A stretch of 64,000 bases of DNA from Thermoplasmata archaeon UBA61. Lineage in GTDB: Archaea > Thermoplasmatota > Thermoplasmata > Lutacidiplasmatales > UBA184. Positions 25,501 to 33,289 of the stretch are shown here, piece by piece. Position numbers and translations under genes: made by a program. Within the stretch, counting starts at the first letter, position 1. The number at the start of each line of letters is the position of its first letter. The notes under the pieces were generated by a model, which saw nothing but the letters and a program-made list of their open reading frames with translations, did no database searches and was not told where the DNA came from. Location of the stretch: positions 1 through 64,000 of the forward strand of contig DASW01000003.1 in NCBI GenBank assembly GCA_002503985.1, in the 5' to 3' direction.

Positions 25501-27156
25501 CGCCCGCTCCGGGTCGTTGACGAGCCGGGACGCCCGGGCGATTCCGAGCTCGCTCACGTTCGCGGCGTCGGGGTCGCTCGAGGCCCGCTCGTAGGAGACG
25601 AGCGCGGTCCGGGCGGCCTGGTCCCGTTCGGCGGAGCCTTCGGGGCGGTCGTACGCGAGAGAGAGGTACAGGTTGCCGCGCTCGACGGCCACGTCCGTGC
25701 GGGTCGGGTCGAGGCGGAACAGCTCGTCCATGACCGGCGCAATCTGCGCCGGGTCGTCGGTCCGAGCGACGATCTCCTTCTTCTCGAGAAGGTAGGGAAG
25801 CTCGCCGGGGTGGGCCTCGAGGAGCGCGTCGTACGCGTGGATGGCCCCGGCAACGTCACCGGCGGTCGAGAGGGTCCGCGCGAGCTCGAGCTGCGCTTCG
25901 AGGTCGGCCGGCTCCTCCGCGAGCACCGCCTCGGCGAACTCGCGGACCATGTCCGGCTTCTTCTGCTCTCGAGCCAGGTCGAGGGCTTTACGGAGCTCCG
26001 TGAGCGCGTGAGGGTGAACCTTCAGGAGCCGACGGTACGCATCGATCGCCTCGTCGGGATGGCCGTTCGCGAGCTCGAGCTCGGCGCTCCCCCGGAGGGC
26101 CTCGAGGTTGTCGGGCTGAACGTCGAGAATGGCGTGGCACGCGGAGAGCGCGGTCTCCACACGGTCGAGGCGGAGGGCGAGGTCCCTCAGGTCGAGCAGG
26201 TTCTGCAGGTTGCGCGGGTCGATCTGCAGGACCCTCTGCCGGGCGACCAACGCGAGGTCGGGGGACGCCGCTTCCGATAGGTGAGCGAGCTCGGCGAGGG
26301 CACTGGCCTCGGGGGCGGTCGTGCCCTCGACGATCGCCTTGGCGATTGGGATCGCTTCCTCGTTGCGTCCGAGTTGGAAGAGGATGTGCGCGCGCAATAG
26401 CGCGGTACGCGCGTCGTCCGGGCGAGCGGCCCGAACCGTGTCGAGCGGCCCCAGGGCCTCGGCGAGGTTCCCGACCGCGACCAGGAGCTCGGCGCGGGCG
26501 AACTGGAGGTCGAGGTCCTCCGGGTTCGTCTTCAGGAGCTCGTCGCACGCGGCGAGCGCCTGCAGCTCTCCCCCGACCGCGCGGGCGAGCGAGAGCTTCT
26601 TGTGGAGCGCTCCCGAGTGGGTCGGGGCCAGCTTGAGCGCCTTATCGACGTACTGGGTGGAGGCCGCATCGAGGTCCTGGGCCCGAAGGTACGAGTCGAC
26701 CGCCTCCTCGGACCGGCCGAGCAGACGAAGCGCGTCCGCCCGCGTCGCCCAGAGGCCCTTGTCGTGGGGGTTCCCCTCGATGGCGCGGTCGACCAGTTCC
26801 ACCACTTCGGGAAGGTCCTCGTTCTGCGCGAGGAGGATGAGCGCCTTGTCGTGGAGAAGGGAAGCGTTGCCCGGGGTGAACTCGAGCCCAAGGTCCGCCG
26901 CCCGGCGCGCAAGGTCGGGCTGCGACGTCCGGTAGAACGCCATCGCGGCCTCGTGCAGCATAGGGGTGATGTCGGCGGCGTCTCCCGCGAGCTCCGAGCG
27001 CTTCTGCTCGACCGTGGCGAGGAACGTCTTGAGGGCGTTCGTGTACCGAGCTCGGTCCGGACGGCCCTCGGCCTCCTGGGCGGTCCGGAATCGGCGTCGG
27101 ATGTCGTCCATCGACGACTCCGTCTTCACCGACTCGCTCGGGTCGCCTTCTGCCAT
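22567..27156 (-). CDS. Giant TPR-repeat protein with C-terminal zinc-binding module
   Basis: The 1529-residue product is built from more than 30 tetratricopeptide-like repeats of 34 residues covering about residues 20-1200 (for example the AWTSRGLALLATGRPTEAQ type). They form a long superhelical scaffold for protein contacts. A helical domain follows. Near residue 1380 there is a cysteine-rich module (CVGCG, SCGAPLCQHC, CPKCGQ) that could bind two zinc ions. The last 130 residues are a Pro/Ala/Lys disordered tail. No enzymatic motif is visible. ATG 27156 lies 30 bp from a TATA box. It lies directly upstream of, and in the same direction as, the SPFH operon, and it shares zinc ribbons and Pro-rich tails with it. 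Confidence 0.85.
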   Translation of the reverse strand: MAEGDPSESVKTESSMDDIRRRFRTAQEAEGRPDRARYTNALKTFLATVEQKRSELAGDAADITPMLHEAAMAFYRTSQPDLARRAADLGLEFTPGNASLLHDKALILLAQNEDLPEVVELVDRAIEGNPHDKGLWATRADALRLLGRSEEAVDSYLRAQDLDAASTQYVDKALKLAPTHSGALHKKLSLARAVGGELQALAACDELLKTNPEDLDLQFARAELLVAVGNLAEALGPLDTVRAARPDDARTALLRAHILFQLGRNEEAIPIAKAIVEGTTAPEASALAELAHLSEAASPDLALVARQRVLQIDPRNLQNLLDLRDLALRLDRVETALSACHAILDVQPDNLEALRGSAELELANGHPDEAIDAYRRLLKVHPHALTELRKALDLAREQKKPDMVREFAEAVLAEEPADLEAQLELARTLSTAGDVAGAIHAYDALLEAHPGELPYLLEKKEIVARTDDPAQIAPVMDELFRLDPTRTDVAVERGNLYLSLAYDRPEGSAERDQAARTALVSYERASSDPDAANVSELGIARASRLVNDPERAIRAYESFLAREGNHLRHDILKELGHALRETGRYTEAIEAYGRAIGGGLEDADLFWGAAEVSAEVGQDARALQLLDVLLRRDPSNPLFLRKKGQLLLRSGNRSEALAALQQAVQAAHGDPHAFFEVAEALRAQGAYADAIAYYRRGLDVDPKSRHGRLALAETLLLSGQYPEAVQIADPLLKEDPNDLAAWKARADAFRALGRSNEVLYSLKAILLLEPENGPALLEMFRLHRDSKETKEAYETLVRLLASSAPEAQDATLHLERGDLAAALGKTEEANEAYEKAASLDPVMKVEIATRRARLRLTAGRPDLALEVLDEGMKAVPAGSPPSVAALLLRAEILGALERPAEARGAYEEVRQRDPKSPVALAGIGRSMLEEGKHAEAVEFLRAAIPQVPPQESLYLLLAEAHSGLGQAGEASDAVKKAVEALPKSVALWVRAGELAVARQAWPEAASALAHALALGPANGEVLARAGFVAERMEHPNEALAFYERATEADPSSKQAWTSRGLALLATGRPTEAQTSFDRALALDSDYGPAKDGKKLALQKTRDAEIQRFARDALLLEARLNRTVTKNDLFVTLHIPYEYLEPVLSSIGRNAKVDLDRLEANEVRDLENASYHLITSAVEHRPAGIERRGLTLADVAVLSPPAYSLDQIERLFGYLRAVLEADLRPENLKLTPDVEELARKALVLPAEQRTLFQIVRTLRVGIYKARLIKVVEQAGSAVHAPLAALDLGAYSPEFRTREAMEAESEGAEEVSGPAAPSEFPGGVETVVVPSPASEWSAGVDYIATPGAVGSTTARAPSAPRCVGCGGIASVAHSCGAPLCQHCVGQFPSCPKCGQPVTTLSSRPLDGVTVQAPSGRAVSRGGSLTGLKGVFQRKPAPAKAAPAHHEPHPTKVAAPPRPEPPAKTAKPATERPQAPSGAGRRAPPKPAAPAAPAAPATAAGSAPAKPVPEPPAPVTPPARPRREKPDDEPRL

Positions 27157-27181
27157 CCGCGCCGGCGGACGGCCGTGACGT

Positions 27182-27189
27182 CATAAATA
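27182..27189 (-). promoter_or_regulatory. TATA box of the giant TPR gene
   Basis: TATTTATG on the minus strand is centred about 30 bp before ATG 27156. It abuts a perfect 8-bp palindrome TGACGTCA (27176-27183), which could be an operator or chance. Confidence 0.6.
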
Positions 27190-27274
27190 CGTTCGTCCTC
27201 GATAGGAACCGGACGCGCCCGCGCCGACCGCCTTATCCGCGCCGCGGGCTGGTCTCCCAAGGAGCTATCGACCG

Positions 27275-28531
27275 ATGGCACGCCCAGGGACCCGCAAATC
27301 GATCTTCGACCCGGTCCATGGCACGATCCTGCTCGATGGGCCCGCGCTCGCCCTCATCGGTACCGGAGAGTTCCAGCGCCTCTGGGGGATCCGACAGACG
27401 GGGTTCGCGCACCTCGTCTTCCCCGGCGCCAACCACACGCGTCTCGAGCACTCCCTGGGGACGTTCTGGGTAGCGGGCCAGATGGCCGACCGGCTCGGGC
27501 TCGAGGGACGGGCCCGGCGACGGGTAACGGCCGCGGCTCTGCTCCACGACCTGGGCCACGGCCCCTTCTCCCACACTCTCGACGGCCCGATGGCCGAGGT
27601 CCTCGGGATGAGCCACGAAGGCATCTCGCGGGCCCGGATCGAGGGGACCGAGCCGTTCTGGCCCCCGTCGCGGGCGGAGGTCCCCCGCATCCTCGAGCGG
27701 TTCGACCTGCGACCGAAGGAGGTCGCGGACCTGGTCGACCCGGCGCGGGGCGCCTCCTCGTCCGGACTCGATAGGGCGATCCTCCATAGCGCCGTGGACG
27801 CGGACCGGATCGATTACCTGCAACGCGACGCCCACTACACCGGGGTCGGCCACGGCGCCGTCGACGCGGGGCGGCTCCTCGAGACGATGCGCGGGGACGG
27901 GGGTCACGTCGTCTTCGCCGAAAAGGGACGCAGCGCGGTCGAGGGGTTCCTGGTCGGACGCGCCCTGATGTACTCTACCGTCTACTACCACAAGACCGTC
28001 CGGGCCGCCGAGATGATGGCGCAAGCGGCCGTCGAGCGCCAGCCCGGCTTCCCCGACGTCGCGCGCGAGCAATTCCGCTGGACCGACGGGGAGCTGATGG
28101 CCGGCCTATGCGACCAAACGGGGATCAGCGGCGACCTCGCGAAGGCCCTGCTCGCGCGACGCCTCTACAAGCGGGCCTTCGGCTGGAGAGAGGTCGATAG
28201 CTCCGCCCGCGCGGCGTGGCGGCGCCTGCTCCACCGGCCCGACGAGCGTCGGGCGGTTGAGGACGCGATCGCCGCGGGGGTCCACAGCGCGCCCGGCTCC
28301 GTCCTCATCGACCTCGCCGGTCTCGAACGGCACGAGGGCGCCGGTGACGGGTGGGGGACCGTGAGGGTCCTTCTCGATGGGCGTCCGACGTTCCCGTTCC
28401 GCTCCCCCGGTCCTTGGCGCTCTCTCGCCTCGCGTCCCCCGGCAGACTGGGCGGTGAGCGTGTACGTCGCGCCGCGCGTTCGGGCTTCGGCGGCGCGCTG
28501 GCTGTCGCGCGACCGGTCGATCCTTCCGTAA
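27275..28531 (+). CDS. HD-domain phosphohydrolase (dGTPase/SAMHD1-like)
   Basis: The 418-residue product has the ordered HD signature of dNTP triphosphohydrolases: HTRLEHSLG, LLHDLGHGPFSHTLD, SHEG and VDADRIDYLQRDAHYTG. These supply the His and Asp ligands of the metal centre. Related archaeal proteins hydrolyse dNTPs or other nucleotides; the substrate here is unknown. The last 100 residues are a separate domain that I do not recognise. It diverges from the giant TPR gene, and its 3' end converges on the KaiC-like pair. Confidence 0.88.
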   Translation: MARPGTRKSIFDPVHGTILLDGPALALIGTGEFQRLWGIRQTGFAHLVFPGANHTRLEHSLGTFWVAGQMADRLGLEGRARRRVTAAALLHDLGHGPFSHTLDGPMAEVLGMSHEGISRARIEGTEPFWPPSRAEVPRILERFDLRPKEVADLVDPARGASSSGLDRAILHSAVDADRIDYLQRDAHYTGVGHGAVDAGRLLETMRGDGGHVVFAEKGRSAVEGFLVGRALMYSTVYYHKTVRAAEMMAQAAVERQPGFPDVAREQFRWTDGELMAGLCDQTGISGDLAKALLARRLYKRAFGWREVDSSARAAWRRLLHRPDERRAVEDAIAAGVHSAPGSVLIDLAGLERHEGAGDGWGTVRVLLDGRPTFPFRSPGPWRSLASRPPADWAVSVYVAPRVRASAARWLSRDRSILP

Positions 28532-28537
28532 CCGCGT

Positions 28538-28557
28538 CGGAACGGTCCGCCGTTCCG
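28538..28557. terminator. Hairpin between convergent HD and KaiC-like genes
   Basis: CGGAACGG pairs perfectly with CCGTTCCG around a TCCG loop. It starts 7 bp after the HD gene stop and lies 33 bp from the end of the converging KaiC-like gene, the right place for a bidirectional terminator. Confidence 0.5.
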
Positions 28558-28589
28558 GGTCCGAGGACGGGCCCGCGCGCCCGCCGGCC

Positions 28590-29366
28590 TCAGCCGAGGA
28601 CGATCCCCTGGGAGGTGATCGCGAACGGCCGGCGCTCCGGGTCGTGGGCACACCCGCGCATGCGGACGATCTTGATCTGCCGGACCGAGCGGTCCCCGAC
28701 CCACTTGCGCGTCAGCAGGATCTCCCCGCGCGTGAGGACCTCCTCCGGGTTGAGGAGCCCCGGGTCGCTCGGCGTCGCCGTGATGAGCGCCGTGACCCCG
28801 GCCTCCGAGAGGAACCGAAGGAGCGACTGGATCTCGGTCCGCTCCGCCTGAGGGTCGACCGACGCTTTGACCGCGAAGCGGCGGATCGACGTGATCGAAT
28901 CGACCAGGACCCGTCGGAACGGCACGTCGGACATCTGCTGGCGCAGCTTGAGCTGGATCCCCTGGATGGCGATGTCCTCGGAATCGCTGGCCCTCTTCGA
29001 CTCCGCGGCGACGTCCCGCATCGTCTTCAGGTCGTTCATCGCGCGGATCTCCTGGACGGCGACGTTGCGCTTGATCCCGCGGAGCCCGGGGTTGGCGTCG
29101 AGCGTCTTGATCGCGGAGAGGTCCCATCCCATGGAGCGAACGTTCTCCACGATCTCGCCCGGAGGTTCGTCCACGGCGACCAGCAGGACCTCCTCGCCGC
29201 GCCGTATGCCCTCGAGCAGGAACGTGATCCCGAGCAGCGTCTTGCCGCTCCCGGTACCTCCCGTTACGAGGTACGGTCGACCGGGCATGAGGCCCCCGCC
29301 GAGCATACGGTCCAATCCGGGAACCCCGGTAGGGACGCGCGAGGTGAACGGTTCGGGAGCGCTCAA
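28590..29366 (-). CDS. KaiC-like RecA-fold ATPase, single domain
   Basis: The 258-residue product is one KaiC/RadA-type ATPase domain: VPTGVPGLDRMLGGGL, Walker A GGTGSGKT (about residues 36-43), a VDEPP segment in the position of the catalytic Glu pair, and Walker B RRVLVDS. The C-terminal block (GEILLTRKW, QIKIVRMRG, PFAI) is typical of archaeal KaiC-domain proteins. Such proteins act in signalling, motility and DNA-linked regulation; the partner is unknown. The TTG start directly follows the TAA of the upstream KaiC-like gene, so translation is probably coupled. Confidence 0.88.
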   Translation of the reverse strand: MSAPEPFTSRVPTGVPGLDRMLGGGLMPGRPYLVTGGTGSGKTLLGITFLLEGIRRGEEVLLVAVDEPPGEIVENVRSMGWDLSAIKTLDANPGLRGIKRNVAVQEIRAMNDLKTMRDVAAESKRASDSEDIAIQGIQLKLRQQMSDVPFRRVLVDSITSIRRFAVKASVDPQAERTEIQSLLRFLSEAGVTALITATPSDPGLLNPEEVLTRGEILLTRKWVGDRSVRQIKIVRMRGCAHDPERRPFAITSQGIVLG

Positions 29367-31523
29367 TTAGCCCTCCGGCGGGACCGTGGGGTCCGGGTCG
29401 TCGCGAGAGGCCGAATTCTCATCGGGAGCCCCGAACACGCCTGGGGGTATGGGTTCCACCTCTGCCGAAACGACGGGCGGAGCCTTCCGCTTGCGAGAGG
29501 TCCTTCGGCGGGGCTTCGGGGGGACCGGCGGCTCGACGTGCGTGGGTGGGGGAGCAGCCGGCGAAGGTTCCGCCGGCGTGCTCTCGACGTCCGCGGGGCG
29601 GGGCATCGCCGCGGTCGGCGGCTCGTGCGGGACCGGAACTCGGGCGGGCGCTGGGACCTTCTTGCTCGGAGGCGCCCCCACCGGCTTCCGGCGCTTCTTC
29701 GCCGGAACTGGGGTGGCCTTGGGCGTGGGGGTCGGGGTTAGGGTCGGGGGAGGAGCGCTCGGGATTGGATGACCGACCAGTGCGGGGCTCGCCGGGGCGC
29801 CCGGCGGGGCCGCGGGCGGCGAACGCCACTCAGGCGTGCGAGCCGAGGGAAGCGGTGGGGGCTCCCCTTTCTTGAGACCAGGTTGCGGTGCGGAGGCGGG
29901 CCCCGCTCTCGAGACGCGGGGCGCGGCCACCGTCGCGCGAGGCTTGGGGGGTGGAGGCAGTGGCCGTGCGGCGGCGGGTCGAGGGGCTTCCACGGGCTTC
30001 TCCGCTCGCGAGGGCTTCTCCACGACCTTTGGGGGGGGTGAGGGCTCCGCCTTCGGCGGCGGGACCGGAGCGACCTCGGGCAGAGATGGAGAGGGTACGC
30101 TTGCCGTCGGGGAAGGTCGGGGACCTTCGGGGGCAGCGGGACGCGAGGCTACTCTCGGGGGAGCGACCTCGGCGACGATTGCCCTGGGGACGGGCTTGGC
30201 CACCACTACGGGGGCCGGTGCCGACGCCGGTACGGGGGCCGGTGCCGGGCCTCTTTCCGGAGGCAAGGCCACTTCGGGGGCCGGAGCCGGGGCCGGGCTC
30301 GGGGCCGGCAAGAGGGACAGCAATGCGCCCAGCTGCACTTGAAGGACCGAGACCGGGGGCAGGCTCGTAGGCGGGACTCCGGTGCGCACCGAGTCGGCAC
30401 GCGCGAGCACGCGTTGGAGAGCGGAGGTCGCTCCGGGATCCTCCGTCGCGACGGGTCGGGGGCCCTTCAGTCGGTCGACCAGGACCATGACGAGCGACGA
30501 CACTCGGGAGAGATGGGCCCGAGCTTGGTCCAGCTGCCCCGCGTTGGTGGCGGCGAGGGCGGCCTCGATCTCGCTTCGGGCCGGAGCGACGTCCGCTCCG
30601 AGTAGGACCAGGTCGCGCAACTCGTCGACGAGGGGCGTGACGGCCGACACGAACGGAGCGGTCGAGGCGGCCGCTTCCGGAGCCGAGGGCCGCCGGACGA
30701 TTGGTTCGATGATCTGTCGGGTGTCCCGAGAGACGGTCACCTCTAGGTTGATGTCGAGGCCTTGGGGACCGATACGGTACGGATGCAGGCGCACGTCGTG
30801 CGAGCTGCCGCGGAACTTCTCGACTCCGACGGCGCGAACGGTCTGGCCGTCGAGCTCCCAGCGGAAGAGCCGGATCTCTCCGCGCGCGAGCGACCGCTCG
30901 GCGCTCTCGACGTCCTCGAGCGGAGCCTCCACCGTGAGGATCGTCGTCACCCGCAGGTCCGAAAGGAACCGCAGGAACGACTGAGCCCCGGCGACGGGGT
31001 CGAACCCTTTCATGCAGAAGTATTGGAGCGCGGTGAGCGAGTCGATCACGAGCCGCGTGTACCCCTTGCGGATCACCTCGGTCCGGAGCATCTGCTCGAG
31101 CGCGGTGATCGTCACCTCGACGCTGGCAAGCTCGGGGCTCTGGCGGATCCGGAACGGAACCTGGGAGAAGGGAACGGCGTAGCGGACGGACGCGATGTCC
31201 TTGAACGGCGTCCGCTCGTAGCGCATGATGTCGGGGATCGCGTCGAAGACCTCGACGCGGCTCAGGTCGGGCTCGAGGCCCCGGTGGTTGACCCGGGCCT
31301 CGTTCGGCGGCTCTTCGAGCGTCACGAGGAGGACGCGCTCGTGCCGGCGGACCCCTTCGCACAGGAACTGGATCGAGAGCGTCGTCTTCCCGGTGCCCGA
31401 GGGGCCCACGACGAGGTAGGGGCGGCGCGCGACGAGACCGCCCTCGAGCATCGCGTCCAAGGAGGGGTTACCGGTGGAGACGCGGGGTTCCCCCGGACGG
31501 ACGACGTTGCTCTCCTCCACCAT
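29367..31523 (-). CDS. KaiC-like ATPase with helical domain and long Pro-rich tail
   Basis: The 718-residue product begins with a KaiC-type ATPase domain of about 250 residues (STGNPSLDAMLEGGL, Walker A GPSGTGKT, LEEPP, Walker B RLVIDS, PYRIGPQGL). A helical segment of about 100 residues follows. The remaining 350 residues are low-complexity Pro/Ala/Lys sequence with basic patches (KKRRKP, PRRRTSRKRK), which may bind nucleic acid or membranes. ATG 31523 is preferred to GTG 31538. It directly precedes the second KaiC-like gene with no gap, so the two may form a heteromeric pair. Confidence 0.85.
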   Translation of the reverse strand: MVEESNVVRPGEPRVSTGNPSLDAMLEGGLVARRPYLVVGPSGTGKTTLSIQFLCEGVRRHERVLLVTLEEPPNEARVNHRGLEPDLSRVEVFDAIPDIMRYERTPFKDIASVRYAVPFSQVPFRIRQSPELASVEVTITALEQMLRTEVIRKGYTRLVIDSLTALQYFCMKGFDPVAGAQSFLRFLSDLRVTTILTVEAPLEDVESAERSLARGEIRLFRWELDGQTVRAVGVEKFRGSSHDVRLHPYRIGPQGLDINLEVTVSRDTRQIIEPIVRRPSAPEAAASTAPFVSAVTPLVDELRDLVLLGADVAPARSEIEAALAATNAGQLDQARAHLSRVSSLVMVLVDRLKGPRPVATEDPGATSALQRVLARADSVRTGVPPTSLPPVSVLQVQLGALLSLLPAPSPAPAPAPEVALPPERGPAPAPVPASAPAPVVVAKPVPRAIVAEVAPPRVASRPAAPEGPRPSPTASVPSPSLPEVAPVPPPKAEPSPPPKVVEKPSRAEKPVEAPRPAAARPLPPPPKPRATVAAPRVSRAGPASAPQPGLKKGEPPPLPSARTPEWRSPPAAPPGAPASPALVGHPIPSAPPPTLTPTPTPKATPVPAKKRRKPVGAPPSKKVPAPARVPVPHEPPTAAMPRPADVESTPAEPSPAAPPPTHVEPPVPPKPRRRTSRKRKAPPVVSAEVEPIPPGVFGAPDENSASRDDPDPTVPPEG

Positions 31524-31632
31524 CGGGAGACCCCTCACCGGCCGTTCGAGTGGGAACGGTTCGTTCTCAGCATGGTGGCACGGGCCTCTTCAACTTTCCT
31601 TGGAGTGGGAGCCGCGCCGGCCCGCGCCCGCA

Positions 31633-31644
31633 AGAGATATCTCT
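31633..31644 (+). promoter_or_regulatory. Palindromic TATA element of the isomerase gene
   Basis: AGAGATATCTCT is a perfect 12-bp palindrome centred 28 bp upstream of ATG 31666. It fits a leaderless start and fixes the choice of start codon, since longer frames begin upstream of it. Confidence 0.6.
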
Positions 31645-31665
31645 CGCTGGTCCCCGTCGCCGCCG

Positions 31666-32712
31666 ATGCGGCTTCCCGCGCCCAACGGTCCGGCTCGCAT
31701 GCGGACGCTCGCCGCGGCGCTGCCGGAAGCGCTCGAATCCGGCTTCCGTGCCGGACGGAAGCTCGCCCGGCCGCTGGCGGGAGACGGACTGCGGTTCGTC
31801 GCCGTCGGGATGGGCGGGTCCGGTATCGCGGCGGACCTCGCGCGCGGCGTCGTAGACGCCGAGAGCCGCGCGTCGCTCTCCATCGTTCGCTCCCCGGAGA
31901 TCCCGCGCTGGGTGGACGCCCAGGTCGAAGTGCTCCTCGTCAGCTATTCGGGGGACACCTGGGAGACCCTCGTGGCGTACGACGCGGCTCGGCGCGCGGG
32001 AGCGCGGCGGACCGTCGTCACTTCGGGCGGGGCCCTCCGCGAGCGCGCCGAGGCCGATGGGGTCCCGGTGCTCGCGGTGCCTCCGGGTCTTCCCCCTCGT
32101 TCCGCGGTCGGTCACCTCCTGGGCGGCGTGCTCGGGCTTCTCGCCCCGACGTTCCCGGAATCTCTTGAGTCCCGCGTCGCACGTACGGCGAAGGCGACCC
32201 GCGCCCGGATCCGGGAGTACGCTCGGGAGCGCGGGCCCGCGGCCGCGCTCGCGCAGAAGGTAGGCCCCCGTCTTCCGTTCGTGTACGCGGAGAACTCGTT
32301 CGTACCCCTCGCCCGGAGATGGAAGACGCAGGTCGAGGAGAACGCCAAGCGCCTGGCGGTGTTCGACGAAGTTCCGGAGCTCTTCCACAACGCGCTCGTA
32401 GGGTGGGATGCGGTCGCCCGGGCCGACGCCGCCCGCTCGATCGCCGTGCTGCTCGAGTGGCCGGGCGAGTCCCCGCTCGTTCGGAAGAGTTTCCGCTACC
32501 TGGAACGCCTGCTGAGGTCGAAGGGGGTGGCGTCCGCTCGAGCTCTCCTACCGTCCCACGACCGTCTCGAGGCGCTCGTGGGCGGGATTGCGCTCGGCGA
32601 CCACGTCAGTCTCTTCTTGGCGGACCGTGACGGAGTGGACCCGTACCCCGTGGACGCCATCGTTCGACTGAAGTCGTCGATCGGTGCAACCGCCCCGCCC
32701 CGCCGACGCTGA
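31666..32712 (+). CDS. Bifunctional phosphoglucose/phosphomannose isomerase-type protein
   Basis: The 348-residue product belongs to the archaeal PGI/PMI family of SIS-domain sugar isomerases, which interconvert fructose 6-phosphate with glucose 6-phosphate or mannose 6-phosphate. Key blocks are GMGGSG near residue 48, the phosphate-binding SYSGDTWET near residue 88, TSGG, and RWKTQVEENAK with FHNALVGW, which carry the active-site Glu and His. Two SIS domains cover residues 40-170 and 200-340. ATG 31666 is supported by the TATA element 28 bp upstream. Confidence 0.9.
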   Translation: MRLPAPNGPARMRTLAAALPEALESGFRAGRKLARPLAGDGLRFVAVGMGGSGIAADLARGVVDAESRASLSIVRSPEIPRWVDAQVEVLLVSYSGDTWETLVAYDAARRAGARRTVVTSGGALRERAEADGVPVLAVPPGLPPRSAVGHLLGGVLGLLAPTFPESLESRVARTAKATRARIREYARERGPAAALAQKVGPRLPFVYAENSFVPLARRWKTQVEENAKRLAVFDEVPELFHNALVGWDAVARADAARSIAVLLEWPGESPLVRKSFRYLERLLRSKGVASARALLPSHDRLEALVGGIALGDHVSLFLADRDGVDPYPVDAIVRLKSSIGATAPPRRR

Positions 32713-32849
32713 CCACAGGACCCGAAGGTTCCGAATCCCCGGGGCGGCAAGAGGCCCGCGTCCATCGAAATCGCCCTCCGGGCGAAGGAGCGATGGCAGC
32801 CTCTGCCGGGAAAAGGCCATATTCCGGGCGAACTGCTAACGAGCCGGGT

Positions 32850-32969
32850 GCTGAGGTAGCCTAGCTTGGCCAAGGCGCCAGATTCGAGATCTGGTGATGC
32901 GTTTGCATCGCGGGAGTTCAAAGGCCGTACGGGGAAAACCCCCGGCGACGGAAAGTCTCCCCCTCAGCG
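32850..32969 (+). tRNA. tRNA-Ser(CGA) with an intron in the T loop
   Basis: The acceptor stem GCTGAGG (32850-32856) pairs with CCTCAGC (32962-32968), with G at 32969 as discriminator. The anticodon stem CCAGA/TCTGG closes the loop TTCGAGA with anticodon CGA. The variable arm GATGC/GCATC is long, as in serine tRNAs. The T stem GGGAG (32912-32916) pairs with CTCCC (32957-32961), but the loop is split as TTCAAA, 33 extra bases, then T. CCA is not encoded. A weak TATA-like CATATT lies about 29 bp upstream (32819-32824). Confidence 0.9.
32923..32955 (+). other. T-loop intron (position 59/60) of tRNA-Ser(CGA)
   Basis: The 33-nt insert sits at exactly the same place as in the other tRNA-Ser gene. 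The bulge-helix-bulge uses exon stem GGGAG/CTCCC, a central TTCA against GGAA (three pairs and the same A/G mismatch), and bulges AAG (32921-32923) and AGT (32954-32956), each cut after its second base. The intron interior contains GGGG-AAAA-CCCC. Confidence 0.8.
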
Positions 32970-32989
32970 CCTCCCCCGCCTCGGTCCGC

Positions 32990-33196
32990 GTGGAGGTCGA
33001 GGTCGCGCGTGCCGGGCGGACCCGACGCGCGCGGCTCGACGTCCCGCCGGGGACGCTCGTGCGCGCCATCGTCCGTTCCGCCGGCGAGTCGCCGGAAGGG
33101 TGCCTCGTCCTGGTCGGAGAGACGCCGGTGCCCCTCGACACCCCGGTCGAAGGGCCCCTGCATCTCGTGGTCGTCCCCACGTTCTCGGGAGGGTAG
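32990..33196 (+). CDS. Ubiquitin-like beta-grasp protein ending in diglycine (SAMP/ThiS/MoaD-like)
   Basis: The 68-residue product alternates beta strands and one helix in the beta-grasp order (VEVEVAR, RARLDVPPGTLVRAIV, CLVLVGETPVPLD, GPLHLVVVPTF) and ends in Ser-Gly-Gly. A terminal diglycine is the site that E1-like enzymes adenylate in ThiS, MoaD, Urm1 and archaeal SAMPs, either for sulfur transfer or for protein conjugation. GTG 32990 is chosen because longer frames would run back through the tRNA gene. It starts 21 bp after the tRNA and may share its transcript. No E1-like gene is visible nearby. Confidence 0.75.
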   Translation: MEVEVARAGRTRRARLDVPPGTLVRAIVRSAGESPEGCLVLVGETPVPLDTPVEGPLHLVVVPTFSGG

Positions 33197-33289
33197 GCCT
33201 GCCCGCGCGGCATCGAGCCGAGAGGAGAACGTCTGACGAAAGGAATTAAGGGCGCGCGCACCGTCTGCTGAACCGTAAAGGAACGTACT

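Noticed and set aside
27176..27183. TGACGTCA palindrome by the TPR promoter as a CRE-like site
   Set aside because: An 8-bp palindrome is expected by chance in 64 kb, and bZIP factors are not archaeal; kept only as a remark.
29400..30350. Possible tandem DNA repeats in the Pro-rich tail of the KaiC-like gene
   Set aside because: The similarity comes from low-complexity Pro/Ala codons without a fixed repeat unit.
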